A stretch of DNA of 39,102 nucleotides from an uncultured Prevotellaceae bacterium (GCA_947165505.1 CAMVAT010000028.1:1-39102); one strand, 5' to 3'; shown: positions 18,442 to 27,859, counted from the first letter of the stretch. Notes: generated from the letters alone by a model not told the origin. Program-made: numbers and translations.

Positions 18442-19125
18442 TTACCGATGAACGGCTCTTCCTGCTGCAGCCCCTCCGTGGGTAGGATGGCTCGGACCAG
18501 CTGGGCGGTTCGAAGTCATAGGACGGTTGTGAGCGGCCGAGTGATTGTTGTGAGCCGGCTGGTGGTTGTGACCCGTCACGCCTCCTTTGTGGTGGGGGGC
18601 CGGTTTCGGCGCGTGATTGTTGTGATGAGGAGCCGGCTTCGGCGCATGGTGGTTGTGATGATGCGGTGCAGGCCTGTCAAAACGTCCGGCGTAATAGCTG
18701 TGGGCGTGATGGTTTCTGCCTCCTCTGTAAGACACATAGACCGTAGGATGGCTGCGGAAGAAGTGGTGACGGTTCGCATAGCGGTGATAGACCGTGAAGC
18801 GCCATGCACCATTATACCAGTCGATCGGACGATAGAAGTACGACAGTGTGGTGTAGAGACTGTATTGGTACGGAGTGAGCACATAGCTCAGGTCCATGTT
18901 ACGATGGCTCCAGTACGAACCACTGATGTCGTAGCGGTTGTTGACACTATAGAAATAGTCGAAGTTGATTTCATACACGGCATCGTATTGTGCGCTATTC
19001 AGCCCCAGTTCATAGGCCATCTTGTCGCTGAGGAACAGGGCTTCGCTGCGAGCCTCGTTGTATGTCATTGCTGTGGCGGAGATGGCTATCGTCATCATCA
19101 CGGCCAGGGTCATCATCTTTTTCAT
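18442..19125 (-). CDS. Secreted histidine-rich protein
   Basis: 227 aa, function unknown. The signal peptide MKKMMTLAVMMTIAISATA is followed by a conserved-looking part with TYNEARSEALFLSDKMAYEL, an aromatic-rich middle (SYWSHRNMDLSYVLTPYQYS) and a tail with blocks of HHHNHHAPKPAPHH repeated. The His blocks suggest metal (Zn, Cu or Ni) binding in the periplasm or outside the cell, but no known enzyme motif is visible. ATG 19125 is preferred over an upstream frame-open start at 19176 because it begins the signal peptide and lies 49 nt below a very good promoter. The gene is monocistronic and convergent with the giant-protein cluster. Confidence 0.75.
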   Translation of the reverse strand: MKKMMTLAVMMTIAISATAMTYNEARSEALFLSDKMAYELGLNSAQYDAVYEINFDYFYSVNNRYDISGSYWSHRNMDLSYVLTPYQYSLYTTLSYFYRPIDWYNGAWRFTVYHRYANRHHFFRSHPTVYVSYRGGRNHHAHSYYAGRFDRPAPHHHNHHAPKPAPHHNNHAPKPAPHHKGGVTGHNHQPAHNNHSAAHNRPMTSNRPAGPSHPTHGGAAAGRAVHR

Positions 19126-19173
19126 AATGGTATATTTTTTTTTAAGTGATACATCTTGTTGTTTCCTCTGGTG

Positions 19174-19205
19174 CAAAGATAGGACGAAAATAGCCCCTGC
19201 GCAAA
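19174..19205 (-). promoter_or_regulatory. Promoter of the His-rich protein gene
   Basis: On the minus strand there is a TTTG at 19205-19202, a 20-nt spacer and TATCTTTG at 19181-19174. The start codon lies about 49 nt downstream. Confidence 0.75.
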
Positions 19206-19241
19206 GGATTATTCCTAAAGCGCAAGGAGATTTTTCCTAAA
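19199..19241. promoter_or_regulatory. Direct-repeat operator candidate overlapping the -33 box
   Basis: Two imperfect direct copies, gcgcaaaggattattcctaaa (19199-19219) and gcgcaaggagatttttcctaaa (19220-19241), stand back to back at a spacing of about two helix turns. A weaker third copy follows (cgtgaggaggattcc). The first copy covers the -33 element. Such an array often binds an activator, but no regulator is identified. Confidence 0.45.
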
Positions 19242-19410
19242 CGTGAGGAGGATTCCCCCATGCCGCCTGACGATGACAGAGAAGGTGAGGCATGGTTATC
19301 CGGATTTGCAAGTGCCCCTCACAAAGAAATACTCTTTTTTGATGAAATGTTTGCATAAATAATATTTTTTGCCGAATTTTGTCAACTCATAGTATAACAC
19401 CTCTCGTGAC

Positions 19411-19466
19411 AACTTCTCACCTCCCACCTCTTACCTCTTACCCCTAACCCCTAACCCCTCACCCCT
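19411..19466 (+). repeat. Simple repeat (ctcacctcttacc / cccctaac) before the M16 peptidase gene
   Basis: Runs of cttctcacctcccacctcttacctcttacc and three ccctaacccct-type units extend to the start codon. Related pieces occur in the 3' end of menF (24060-24080) and, in reverse complement, at 29938-29982. The rest of the 341-nt spacer 19126-19466 holds the promoter and direct repeats of the His-rich gene and otherwise shows nothing clear. Confidence 0.7.
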
Positions 19467-22358
19467 ATGAAAACGATTCGACAATTGATGATTACTCTGC
19501 TGACCATGCTGGCTGTGTCGGCAGGTGCGCAGACACCCAACGTGCTCGAAGTGAAAGAATTGACGCTGAGCAACGGCATGAAAGTGTGGCTCAACGAAGA
19601 CCACTCGCAACCCAAGGTTTATGGCGCCGTGGTGGTCAATGCAGGGGCTAAAGACTGTCCCGACACAGGCATCGCACACTATTTCGAGCATATCATGTTC
19701 AAGGGCACCGACCAGATAGGCACCGTCAACTACGAGGCTGAGAAACCGTGGCTCGACTCCATCGCTGCCGCCTACGACCGTCTGGCCGCCGCCCGCGACG
19801 AGGCGCAGCGTGCCTACTTACAGCGCGACATCAACCGCCTGAGTCAGCGCGCGGCCGAATACGCCATCCCCAACGAGTTCAACGGGCTCATCTCGCGCTA
19901 CGGCGGCAGCGGCCTCAATGCCGGCACGTCGTACGACTTCACCTTTTACTATAACACGTTCACCTCGCAGTATATACAGCAGTGGTGCCAGCTCAACAGC
20001 GACCGGCTCATCAACCCCGTGTTCCGTATGTTCCAGGGCGAGCTCGAGACGGTGTATGAAGAGAAGAACATGGGGTCGGACGACATGGCGACGCAGTTGC
20101 GCGAACGGGTGATGCAAGAACTCTTCGGCACACAGCCCTACGCCTATCCCGTCATCGGAAGCACTGAAAACCTGAAAAACCCCAAACTCTCTGAGATGAA
20201 GGCGTTCTACGAGAAGTATTATGTGGGGTGCAACATGGGACTGATACTCGCCGGCGACATCAATACCAACGACTTGATGCCGCTGCTCGAACGCACCTTC
20301 GGGCGCATACCCGCGGGCACCAAGCCTGCACGGCGCACCTCGCCGCTGCCCGACATACGGCAGGAGCGCACCCTGGAAATCAAACTGCCCGTACCCATCA
20401 TCAATATGGAGATGCTGGTGTTTAAGGCGCCGACAGCGTATGAAGCCGATGCCAACGCCCTCGACATCGCCTCGAAACTGCTCTCCAACGACAAGGCCGG
20501 ACTGCTCGACTCGCTGGAGAACGAAGGGCGGCTGATGGCCACCCGCATGATGCCCATGGCACTCAACGATGCCGGCGTGGCCATGCTCCTGATCGTGCCC
20601 AACTTGCTGTCGAAGACGCAGAAAGCCGAGGATGCCTGCCTGCAACAGATGCGGCGTGTCATCGACGGCGACTTCAGCCAGCAGACGTTGGAACTGCTCA
20701 AGCAGGAGGCACGGCGTGAGGCTTGGCGCCAGCTCGAGACACTCGAAGAACGAGCCATGCAGATGGTGATGGTGATGACCACTGGACACACGTGGCAGGA
20801 GTATATCGACAAGGTGAACGCCATCGAGACGCTCACCAAGAGCGATGTGATGGCCGCCGCACAGCGCTGCTTCGGCAAGCCCTTCGTACGATTCAAGAAG
20901 AAATTCGGCAGTTACGACAAAGACCGCATCACACAACCCGGATATACGCCCGTGGTGGCGAAAAACAGAAACGCCGAGTCGGACTATGCACAGCGTCTGG
21001 CGCAGATGCCTGTCGATCAGCGGCAGCCGCGCATCGTAGATTTCAACAGCGACGCGCATACCGTGGCGCTTGCACCGCAGGCCACCCTCTACACCGTGAA
21101 GAACCCCGTCAACCGTCTGTTTCAGTTGACCGTCTGCTACAACCGCGGCGAGAAGGCCGACCCACGTCTGGGACCAGCCTGCGAACTGCTCAATGCCAGC
21201 GGCACCGACTCGCTCAGCAGACAGCAGTTGGGCGCGGCGCTGCAACAGCTGGGCGCCGACATCACCTTCGAGAGCGCCGACGACGCTCTGACCATCACCG
21301 TCAACGGCGAGGATGAGCAGTTTGAACCCACCATGCAGTTGGTGGCCCATTTTCTGAGCCGCGTGTCGCCCAACGACAAGGCCCTGGCCAATATGAAGGA
21401 TGCGGTGAAGGCCGCCGAGAAAGCACTGACCGAAGAGAACACCGAGGTGCTGAAGGCGCTGCTGGCCAAGGTGGGCAAGGGCGGCGACTCGCCCTACCTG
21501 CGGCGCATGACGTACAAGGAAGTGAAGAAATTGTCGGGCGACGAACTCATCGCGGCATTCCGCGGAGTGCAGACCAGCAACTGCTATGTGACCTATAGCG
21601 GCACGCTCGCCGACGATATCGTAGAGCGCGGCGTGCGCACCGCCTTCCCCGTGGAGAAGAGCACGCAGCCCTATATCGACTACCGCACCGACTATCTGGC
21701 CTACGATGCTCCCGTGGTCTATGTCTTCGACATGCGCAAGGCACGCCAGACACTCGTCTTCACCTACGAACAGCTCAAGGCGCAGCCCACACGCGAGGGG
21801 CGCATACCTGCGGCGCTCCTGTCAAGCTACTTCGGCGGCGGCATGTCGTCGGTGCTCTTCCAGGAGGTGCGCGAGTTCCGCTCCATGGCATACTCCACTG
21901 GCAGCCGGCTCATGACACGGCCGCGTCAGCTGTCGCCGCAGGCACCCATGGCCTTCGTCAGTGTGCTGGGCACCCAGGGCGACAAGACGATGGCGGCTGT
22001 GGCGCTGGTCGATTCGCTGCTCAGAGACATGCCCGTGGTGGAGAAGAATTTCCTCAACGTGCGACAGGAGTACCTCAACAGCATCGACGACGAGTATCCG
22101 TCGTTCCGCGACATGGGCACCTATATCGCCGAACTGCGGCAGATGGGCTATGCCGAGGACAGCAAGAGCGGCTTGGCCACACTCATCGAGGGCACCACGA
22201 TCGACGATATGATACGCTATTACCAAGACCATGTGAAGGGCGATGCGCAGCACCGCGTCTTCGGCATCATCGGCAACAAGAAAAAACTCAACCTCAAGCA
22301 ACTGGCCAAATACGGCAAGGTGGTCGTCGTGAAAGAGAAAGACCTGTTTAAAAAGTAA
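19467..22358 (+). CDS. Secreted M16 family zinc metallopeptidase (insulinase/pitrilysin-like)
   Basis: 963 aa. The signal peptide MKTIRQLMITLLTMLAVSAGAQ is followed by an active M16 domain with the inverted zinc motif HYFEH (residues 71-75) in GIAHYFEHIMFKG. ELETVYEEK (about 192-200) likely contains the third zinc ligand. The C-terminal half is the second, inactive M16-like repeat, with the usual YFGGGMSSVLFQEVRE and MAYSTGSRL phrases, ending GDAQHRVFGIIGNKKKLN. Such proteins degrade peptides inside a clam-shell chamber, here in the periplasm. Length matches two-module M16 proteins of Bacteroidetes. ATG 19467 is preceded by a simple repeat with no clear ribosome binding site. There is no operon partner: the menaquinone block begins 112 nt downstream. 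Confidence 0.92.
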   Translation: MKTIRQLMITLLTMLAVSAGAQTPNVLEVKELTLSNGMKVWLNEDHSQPKVYGAVVVNAGAKDCPDTGIAHYFEHIMFKGTDQIGTVNYEAEKPWLDSIAAAYDRLAAARDEAQRAYLQRDINRLSQRAAEYAIPNEFNGLISRYGGSGLNAGTSYDFTFYYNTFTSQYIQQWCQLNSDRLINPVFRMFQGELETVYEEKNMGSDDMATQLRERVMQELFGTQPYAYPVIGSTENLKNPKLSEMKAFYEKYYVGCNMGLILAGDINTNDLMPLLERTFGRIPAGTKPARRTSPLPDIRQERTLEIKLPVPIINMEMLVFKAPTAYEADANALDIASKLLSNDKAGLLDSLENEGRLMATRMMPMALNDAGVAMLLIVPNLLSKTQKAEDACLQQMRRVIDGDFSQQTLELLKQEARREAWRQLETLEERAMQMVMVMTTGHTWQEYIDKVNAIETLTKSDVMAAAQRCFGKPFVRFKKKFGSYDKDRITQPGYTPVVAKNRNAESDYAQRLAQMPVDQRQPRIVDFNSDAHTVALAPQATLYTVKNPVNRLFQLTVCYNRGEKADPRLGPACELLNASGTDSLSRQQLGAALQQLGADITFESADDALTITVNGEDEQFEPTMQLVAHFLSRVSPNDKALANMKDAVKAAEKALTEENTEVLKALLAKVGKGGDSPYLRRMTYKEVKKLSGDELIAAFRGVQTSNCYVTYSGTLADDIVERGVRTAFPVEKSTQPYIDYRTDYLAYDAPVVYVFDMRKARQTLVFTYEQLKAQPTREGRIPAALLSSYFGGGMSSVLFQEVREFRSMAYSTGSRLMTRPRQLSPQAPMAFVSVLGTQGDKTMAAVALVDSLLRDMPVVEKNFLNVRQEYLNSIDDEYPSFRDMGTYIAELRQMGYAEDSKSGLATLIEGTTIDDMIRYYQDHVKGDAQHRVFGIIGNKKKLNLKQLAKYGKVVVVKEKDLFKK

Positions 22359-22470
22359 GCCCACCTTAAATATTGTTGCTTGAATAAAAAAGGAATAAAA
22401 AACAGGCTCATTCTTGCATATCTCGTTTTTTATGCCGAAATTTGTGTCCTGATTTGTTAATCGAACGACT

Positions 22471-22971
22471 ATGGATGTAGAATGGATTAAAGAAATCATC
22501 AACCGCCAACCCAATCTATCGACGGCTCTGGGCATGGAGTTTATCTCCACGCCCGATGAAGATATGTGCATGGCTACCATGCGGGTGGATGACCGCAACC
22601 GACAGCCCTTCGGCTTCCTCAGCGGCGGGGCTTCGCTCGCCCTGGCCGAGAACCTGGCCGGTGTGGGGTCGTCGGCACTCTGCCCGGGCAAGATATGCGT
22701 GGGCATCAGCGTCAGCGGACAGCACGTGAAGGCGGTGATTGAGGGCGACACCGTCACCGCCCTGGCACACCTGGTGCAGAAAGGACGCAAACTGCATGTG
22801 TGGAACGTGGATATCACCGACTCGGCGGGCGACATCATCTCGACCGTACACGTCACCAACTATATTGTCTCGCCCAAAAAGGAGAAAGACAACAATCAAG
22901 ACAATCAACAAGACAAGGGCAAGAGCCAAGACAACGAACAAGAACAGATAAAGGAGAAGGAAGAGAAATGA
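22471..22971 (+). CDS. Hotdog-fold thioesterase, probably 1,4-dihydroxy-2-naphthoyl-CoA hydrolase
   Basis: 166 aa; PaaI/MenI-type hotdog core with typical phrases LGMEFISTPDEDMCMATMRV, FGFLSGGASLALAENLAG and GISVSGQHVKAV. It would release 1,4-dihydroxy-2-naphthoate from its CoA thioester in menaquinone synthesis. The role is inferred from its place as first gene of the men block, with an ATGA overlap with menF. Odd point: about 30 residues after IVSPKK are a low-complexity charged tail (DNNQDNQQDKGKSQDNEQEQ), written by a near-repetitive caagacaa-type DNA tract, likely a late extension. A general acyl-CoA thioesterase is the alternative. Confidence 0.82.
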   Translation: MDVEWIKEIINRQPNLSTALGMEFISTPDEDMCMATMRVDDRNRQPFGFLSGGASLALAENLAGVGSSALCPGKICVGISVSGQHVKAVIEGDTVTALAHLVQKGRKLHVWNVDITDSAGDIISTVHVTNYIVSPKKEKDNNQDNQQDKGKSQDNEQEQIKEKEEK

Positions 22972-24080
22972 CCACACGTGCATTCGCTTTCTACCGCATC
23001 CCCTACCAGACGACCGTGCATGTCGTGCGGCAGGGCCTACAGCCGATGGCGTATGCCGATGTGGAGGCTCTGTTGGGCGGCAACGGCTTCGTCGTTGCTC
23101 CCTTCATGGCCTCCGACCGCTGCCCCATGTTGCGCATACTGCCCGACGAGGAGTGTGCCCAGAGTCAGGATGCCGACATGGAGCCCCTGCGCCGTTGGTG
23201 CGATGAGGCACTCTACGGCGAGGATCTTGACGACGCTGCCGTAGCCGACGGAGCCGTGGCATCCACACATGGTGTCGTGGCAACGGCTCATGGGGCAGGC
23301 ACGTCGCGCGACGACTACCACCGCGCGTTCACGCTGTTTCATGGCCGCGTGGCGTCGCGCCAGTTGGAGAAGGTGGTGCTGGCCCGCGAAAGCGTCATGC
23401 CCGATGGCGGACAGCACCCCGTGGCGTTGTTTCAGAGGGCTTGCCAGACCTATCCGCGCATGTTCATCGCCCTGACCTACACTCGCCAGAGCGGACTGTG
23501 GCTCACCGCCACCCCCGAGGTGCTGCTCGAACAAGAACCGCCGCAGTGGCACACCGTGGCACTGGCAGGCACCATGCGCTATGAAGAGGGGCGCGAACCC
23601 CGGTGGAGCGATAAGAACATCGGCGAACAGCGTATCGTGGCCGACTACGTGTCGCAGCTGCTCTGCACGCATGCTACCGATGTGACACAGACCGACGCAC
23701 AGACCGTGCGTGCCGGGCATCTGATGCACCTGCGCACCGACTTCCGCTTCACACTCGCCGATGCTCCGGCGGCCGCGGCATTGGTGCAGGCTCTGCATCC
23801 CACGCCGGCTGTCTGCGGACTGCCCAAAGCCGCGGCGTTGCGGCTCATCGCTGAGCATGAGGGCACCTGTCGGCGCTACTACAGCGGATATACCGGTCCG
23901 TGGCGGTTGCAGGGCGGCAGTCATCTCTACGTGTCGTTGCGCTGCATGACGCGCGAGGGCGCTGCGTGGCGCCTCTTCGCCGGCGGCGGCATCGTGCCCG
24001 ACAGCGAAGAGCAGTCGGAATGGAACGAGACCGAAGAGAAACTGCTGACGATGAAAATACCTCTCACCTCTTACCTCTAA
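22968..24080 (+). CDS. menF: Isochorismate synthase (menaquinone pathway)
   Basis: Converts chorismate to isochorismate, the first step of menaquinone synthesis. 370 aa; chorismate-binding fold with LEKVVLARES, LWLTATPEVLLEQE, LAGTMR, IGEQRIVADYV, the VCGLPKAAAL motif and GTCRRYYSGYTGPW near the C-terminus, followed by LFAGGGIVPDSEEQSEWNETEEK. ATG 22968 overlaps the thioesterase stop (ATGA), which decides the start; the open frame upstream is only the shadow of that gene. The last residues (PLTSYL) are encoded by the simple repeat ctctcacctcttacctc, so the natural stop has probably been replaced. menD starts 5 nt later. Confidence 0.92.
   Translation: MTTRAFAFYRIPYQTTVHVVRQGLQPMAYADVEALLGGNGFVVAPFMASDRCPMLRILPDEECAQSQDADMEPLRRWCDEALYGEDLDDAAVADGAVASTHGVVATAHGAGTSRDDYHRAFTLFHGRVASRQLEKVVLARESVMPDGGQHPVALFQRACQTYPRMFIALTYTRQSGLWLTATPEVLLEQEPPQWHTVALAGTMRYEEGREPRWSDKNIGEQRIVADYVSQLLCTHATDVTQTDAQTVRAGHLMHLRTDFRFTLADAPAAAALVQALHPTPAVCGLPKAAALRLIAEHEGTCRRYYSGYTGPWRLQGGSHLYVSLRCMTREGAAWRLFAGGGIVPDSEEQSEWNETEEKLLTMKIPLTSYL
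24060..24080 (+). repeat. Simple repeat forming the 3' end of menF
   Basis: The tract cctctcacctcttacctctaa supplies the last codons and stop of menF. It matches the units at 19411-19440 and, reversed, at 29938-29982. Confidence 0.7.
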
Positions 24081-24085
24081 AAAAT

Positions 24086-25861
24086 ATGTTCAGCAACAAA
24101 GATAACATCAATATCCTGACGGCCCTGCTGCAAGCGCACCATGTAGGCACGGCGGTGGTGTGCCCGGGTTCGCGAAACGCACCCATCGTGCACAACCTGC
24201 AAGAGGCGGGCATGACGTGCTATCCCGTGACCGACGAGCGCAGCGCGGCCTTCTTCGCACTCGGACAGAGTCAGGCACGGCAAGAGCCCGTGGCCCTGTG
24301 CGTCACCTCAGGTTCGGCACTGCTTAATGTGGCGCCGGCCATCGCCGAGGCGTGGTATCAGCATGTTCCCCTGGTGGTCGTCTCGGCCGACCGCCCCGAG
24401 GCGTGGATCGGACAGCTCGACGGACAGACGTTGCCGCAGCCGGGCGTGCTCGACCGTTTCGTGCGCCGCACCGTCACCCTGCCCGAGCCGCACGACGACA
24501 CCAGCCGCTGGCACTGCAACCGGTTGGTGAACGAGGCACTGCTCGACTTGCGCCAACCGTACCCGGCACCCGTGCATATCAACGTGCCTATCTCCGAACC
24601 CCTCTTTGACTTCACCACACCCGCCTTGCCCGAAGAGCGGGTCATCCATCGCCATACGACAGCCGCCGAGCACGACAGTTTCCTGCCCAAGGTGTTTTAC
24701 GAGGTGGCACGCCCCATGATCGTCGTCGGACAGGAGTACACCGAGAGTGCCGACGAGGATGATTTCGATTATATCGAGTGGCGCCATTTCTTATATCATT
24801 ATGGTGTGGTGCTCGCCGAACCCCTCAACAATATCTTCTGCGGCGACCCCGTGGATGCCGCGCTCGCCATGGTAGGCGACGACCCGGCCTATCAGCCCGA
24901 CGTGGTGGTCTATCTGGGCGGTCATATCGTGAGCAAACGGCTGAAGCGATTCCTGCGGCAGTCCGGGGCGCGGGTGATCATGGTGAGCTCCGACCCCGAG
25001 GTGCACGACCCCACCATGTGCATGACCGACTTGGTGGTGATGGACCCCTACGATGCCCTGTGGTCGTTGTATTACTTCTATGAGCACAACACCCGTGCCG
25101 ACCTGTATGGCGCCCTGGATATCGAGGAGGATCAGATGAAGGCCTACCAGCTCAATCCCGCCCACGATGACTACCACCGCCTGTGGAGAAACGTGTTCAA
25201 ACAGGTGCACCAAGTGGCGCTCAGTTACCAGCCCGCTTATTCGCAGATGGCGGCGGTGCGCTATCTGGAGGAGCAGTTGAGCGATGTGTTCTACGACTAT
25301 CACCTGCACTATGCCAACAGCAGTGCCGTGCGTCTGGCGTGCCTCTATGCCGACGCCTACAACCGCCATCACGTGTGGTGCAACCGCGGTGTGAACGGCA
25401 TCGAGGGGTCGCTCTCCACCGCTGTGGGATTCGCCGCAGGCCAATGGGCCGTGGCAGATGAGTCAGACGAAGAGGCAGCGACGGTGATATGCGTCACAGG
25501 CGACCTCAGTTTCTTCTACGACCAGAATTCGCTGTGGAACGCGAACCTAACACCCAATCTGCGTGTCATCCTGCTCAACAACGGGGGCGGCGGCATCTTC
25601 CGCACGCTGCCCGGGCTGGAGCAGAGCCCCGTGCGCGACACCTTCGTGGCGGCAGCGCACCACACCTCGGCGCAGGGCATCTGCACGCAGTGCGACGTGG
25701 GCTACCTGCGCGCCACCAACATGCACGAGATGCAAACGGGCATGGTGCGCCTGCTCACAGAAGAGACACAGCGCCCCATGGTGCTCGAAATCTTCACCGA
25801 CCCCGACACGGATGCCGCACAGCTGAAGCAGTTCTATTCACAATTGACAATTCACAATTGA
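24086..25861 (+). CDS. menD: 2-succinyl-5-enolpyruvyl-6-hydroxy-3-cyclohexene-1-carboxylate synthase
   Basis: ThDP-dependent enzyme joining isochorismate and 2-oxoglutarate in menaquinone synthesis. 591 aa. The N-terminal pyrimidine-binding domain has VVCPGSRNAPIV, the catalytic-Glu region TDERSAAFFALG and CVTSGSALLNVAPAIAEA; VVSADRPEAWIGQLDGQTLPQ follows. The C-terminal PP domain has NRGVNGIEGSLSTAVGFA, VTGDLSFFYDQNSLW (GDL...N metal-binding type) and LNNGGGGIFRTLPG. ATG 24086 directly follows menF. The C-terminal SQLTIHN is encoded by the caattgacaattcacaattg repeat that continues beyond the stop, so the tail is repeat-derived. Cytoplasmic. Confidence 0.95.
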   Translation: MFSNKDNINILTALLQAHHVGTAVVCPGSRNAPIVHNLQEAGMTCYPVTDERSAAFFALGQSQARQEPVALCVTSGSALLNVAPAIAEAWYQHVPLVVVSADRPEAWIGQLDGQTLPQPGVLDRFVRRTVTLPEPHDDTSRWHCNRLVNEALLDLRQPYPAPVHINVPISEPLFDFTTPALPEERVIHRHTTAAEHDSFLPKVFYEVARPMIVVGQEYTESADEDDFDYIEWRHFLYHYGVVLAEPLNNIFCGDPVDAALAMVGDDPAYQPDVVVYLGGHIVSKRLKRFLRQSGARVIMVSSDPEVHDPTMCMTDLVVMDPYDALWSLYYFYEHNTRADLYGALDIEEDQMKAYQLNPAHDDYHRLWRNVFKQVHQVALSYQPAYSQMAAVRYLEEQLSDVFYDYHLHYANSSAVRLACLYADAYNRHHVWCNRGVNGIEGSLSTAVGFAAGQWAVADESDEEAATVICVTGDLSFFYDQNSLWNANLTPNLRVILLNNGGGGIFRTLPGLEQSPVRDTFVAAAHHTSAQGICTQCDVGYLRATNMHEMQTGMVRLLTEETQRPMVLEIFTDPDTDAAQLKQFYSQLTIHN

Positions 25862-25911
25862 CAATTCACAATTCATAATTCATCATTCATCATTCACAAT
25901 TCATTATTTGC
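25846..25911 (+). repeat. AT-rich simple repeat (caattgacaattcacaattc) at the end of menD
   Basis: Tandem variants of caattgacaatt, cacaattcataattcat and catcattcatcattc run across the menD stop (25859-25861) into the spacer. The composition is sharply AT-rich compared with the flanking genes. Confidence 0.8.
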
Positions 25912-25936
25912 CTTACCCCATTCGACGCGATTTGTG

Positions 25937-25970
25937 CCCCCCTCCTTGAGAAGGGGTACGGGGGAGGCCC
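25937..25970. repeat. Palindromic repeat before menB
   Basis: cccccctccttgagaagggg plus tacgggggaggcccc: a C-rich arm, short loop, G-rich arm and tail. A close copy (gcccccctcctttggagggggaacgggggaggc) lies at 28877-28909 inside menE. Here it falls in the 121-nt leader between menD and menB, 12 nt before the menB ATG, where a hairpin could affect translation. Confidence 0.7.
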
Positions 25971-25982
25971 CATTTTTATATT

Positions 25983-26804
25983 ATGATATCCCGAAACTGG
26001 ACCAAAATCAAGGATTTCAAGGAAATCCTCTTTGAAGAGTACAACGGCATTGCCAAAATCACGATCAACAGGCCGCGTTACCGTAATGCGTTCACGCCGC
26101 TCACCACACTCGAACTGTCGCAGGCCTTCGCCTACTGCCGCGAGGCGCAGCGCATCAGCGTCGTCATCCTCACCGGAGCCGGCGACAAGGCGTTCTGCTC
26201 GGGCGGCGACATGCACGTCAAGGGGCGTGGCGGGTATATCGACGACGAGGGCGTGCCACGGCTCAGCGTGCTCGATGTGCAGATGCAGATACGCCGTCTG
26301 CCCAAACCCGTCATCGCCATGGTCAATGGTTATGCCATCGGCGGCGGACACGTGTTGCACCTGGTGTGCGACCTGACCATCGCCTCAGAGAATGCCATCT
26401 TCGGACAGACAGGACCCAAGGTGGGTTCGTTCGACGCGGGCTTCGGCGCCTCGTACCTGGCGCGTATCGTTGGACAGAAGAAGGCGCGCGAGATATGGTT
26501 CCTCTGCCGGCAGTATTCCGCCGCCGAAGCTGAACGCATGGGACTGGTCAACAAGGTGGTGCCCTTCGACCGTCTGGAAGATGAGTGCGTGGAGTGGGCC
26601 GAGACCATGATGGAGCGTTCGCCGCTGGCACTGCGCATGATCAAGGCCGGACTGAATGCCGAACTCGACGGACAGGCAGGCATACAAGAGCTCGCCGGCG
26701 ATGCCACCATGCTCTATTACTTCCTCGATGAGGCGCAGGAGGGCGGACGCGCTTTCCTGGAGAAACGCAAGCCCGACTTCCAAAAATACCCCAAGATGCC
26801 ATGA
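25983..26804 (+). CDS. menB: 1,4-dihydroxy-2-naphthoyl-CoA synthase
   Basis: Ring-closing crotonase-family enzyme that turns o-succinylbenzoyl-CoA into DHNA-CoA. 273 aa, the usual length. Motifs: [17 protein letters not shown], the CoA-binding and oxyanion region [32 protein letters not shown] and the MenB signature [29 protein letters not shown] is the bicarbonate-binding type that provides the catalytic base in E. coli-like MenB. It ends with [11 protein letters not shown], close to the typical C-terminus. The start at 25983 fits known MenB N-termini ([20 protein letters not shown]). menC overlaps its stop by 4 nt (ATGA), indicating translational coupling. Confidence 0.96.
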   Translation: MISRNWTKIKDFKEILFEEYNGIAKITINRPRYRNAFTPLTTLELSQAFAYCREAQRISVVILTGAGDKAFCSGGDMHVKGRGGYIDDEGVPRLSVLDVQMQIRRLPKPVIAMVNGYAIGGGHVLHLVCDLTIASENAIFGQTGPKVGSFDAGFGASYLARIVGQKKAREIWFLCRQYSAAEAERMGLVNKVVPFDRLEDECVEWAETMMERSPLALRMIKAGLNAELDGQAGIQELAGDATMLYYFLDEAQEGGRAFLEKRKPDFQKYPKMP

Positions 26805-27826
26805 AAGTAGATATTTCCGATAGGCTGTTTCATTTCCGTTTTGCGGCGGGCACCTCGCGCGGCGTCTATCACACCCACCGCTCATGGTTCGTCACGCTAA
26901 CCGACGACAGTGGCCACAGCGGGGTGGGGGAGTGCGCACCGCTGCCCGACCTCTCGTGCGATGCGCTGCCCGACTATGATGATATCCTCCGGCGGTTCGC
27001 ACGGCAGATAGAGACGTCGGGCGAGGTGCCGTACAGCCAGTTGATCAACTACCCGTCGATGCTCTTCGGACTGGAAACGGCCCTGTGGCAACTGGGCAAG
27101 GGCTTCTCTGCCCTCGACGACACACCCTTCGCCAAGGGCGAGGAGGGCATCCCCATCAACGGACTCATCTGGATGGGCAACTACGACGAGATGAGCCGCC
27201 GGCTGGAGGAGAAGCTGCAGCAGGGCTTCCATTGTATCAAACTGAAGATCGGGGCCATCGACTTCGACGAGGAACTGTCGCTCATCCGCCGCATCCGCGA
27301 GCGGTATGGCCAAGAGACGGTTGAGCTGCGTGTGGATGCCAACGGTGCTTTCGCCCCCGGCGAGGCATTGCAGAAAATGGAACTCCTGGCCAGATATGAC
27401 ATCCATTCCATCGAACAGCCCATCCGTCAGCACCAGTGGCGCGAGATGGCACACCTCTGCGCCAACACACCCCTGCCCATCGCACTCGACGAGGAGCTCA
27501 TCGGGGTGAACATGCCAGCCACGAAAGAGAGCCTGCTCGACACCATCCGTCCGCAGTACATCATCCTCAAGCCCTCGCTCCACGGTGGCATGAGCGGTGC
27601 CGAGGAGTGGATAGAGATGGCCCGCAAACGGGGCATCGGCAGTTGGGTGACATCGGCGTTGGAGAGCAATGTAGGCTTGAATGCCATCGCCCATTTCACC
27701 GCTACGATGTACGGTCCGCGTATCACCATGCCGCAAGGCTTGGGCACCGGACAGCTCTTCACCGACAATATCTCCATGCCCATAGCCATCAAGGGCGAGG
27801 AGATGTGGCGCCTTCGCGATGCTTAG
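26801..27826 (+). CDS. menC: o-Succinylbenzoate synthase
   Basis: Enolase-superfamily enzyme that dehydrates SHCHC to o-succinylbenzoate. 341 aa. The N-terminal capping domain ([32 protein letters not shown]) precedes a TIM barrel. Visible motifs are CIKLKIG (KxK base), LRVDANGAF (first metal-binding Asp), SIEQPI (Glu), IALDEELIG (Asp) and [19 protein letters not shown] (Lys). The late segment [17 protein letters not shown] is also typical of OSB synthases. Start ATG 26801 overlaps the menB stop. Cytoplasmic. Confidence 0.95.
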   Translation: MKVDISDRLFHFRFAAGTSRGVYHTHRSWFVTLTDDSGHSGVGECAPLPDLSCDALPDYDDILRRFARQIETSGEVPYSQLINYPSMLFGLETALWQLGKGFSALDDTPFAKGEEGIPINGLIWMGNYDEMSRRLEEKLQQGFHCIKLKIGAIDFDEELSLIRRIRERYGQETVELRVDANGAFAPGEALQKMELLARYDIHSIEQPIRQHQWREMAHLCANTPLPIALDEELIGVNMPATKESLLDTIRPQYIILKPSLHGGMSGAEEWIEMARKRGIGSWVTSALESNVGLNAIAHFTATMYGPRITMPQGLGTGQLFTDNISMPIAIKGEEMWRLRDA

Positions 27827-27859
27827 TTTTCCGGGCTCTTTAACAAAAAAGCAATAGTT

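Noticed and set aside
19818..21350. 510-aa open frame opposite the M16 peptidase
   Set aside because: Shadow of the M16 gene, which has HxxEH and a signal peptide.
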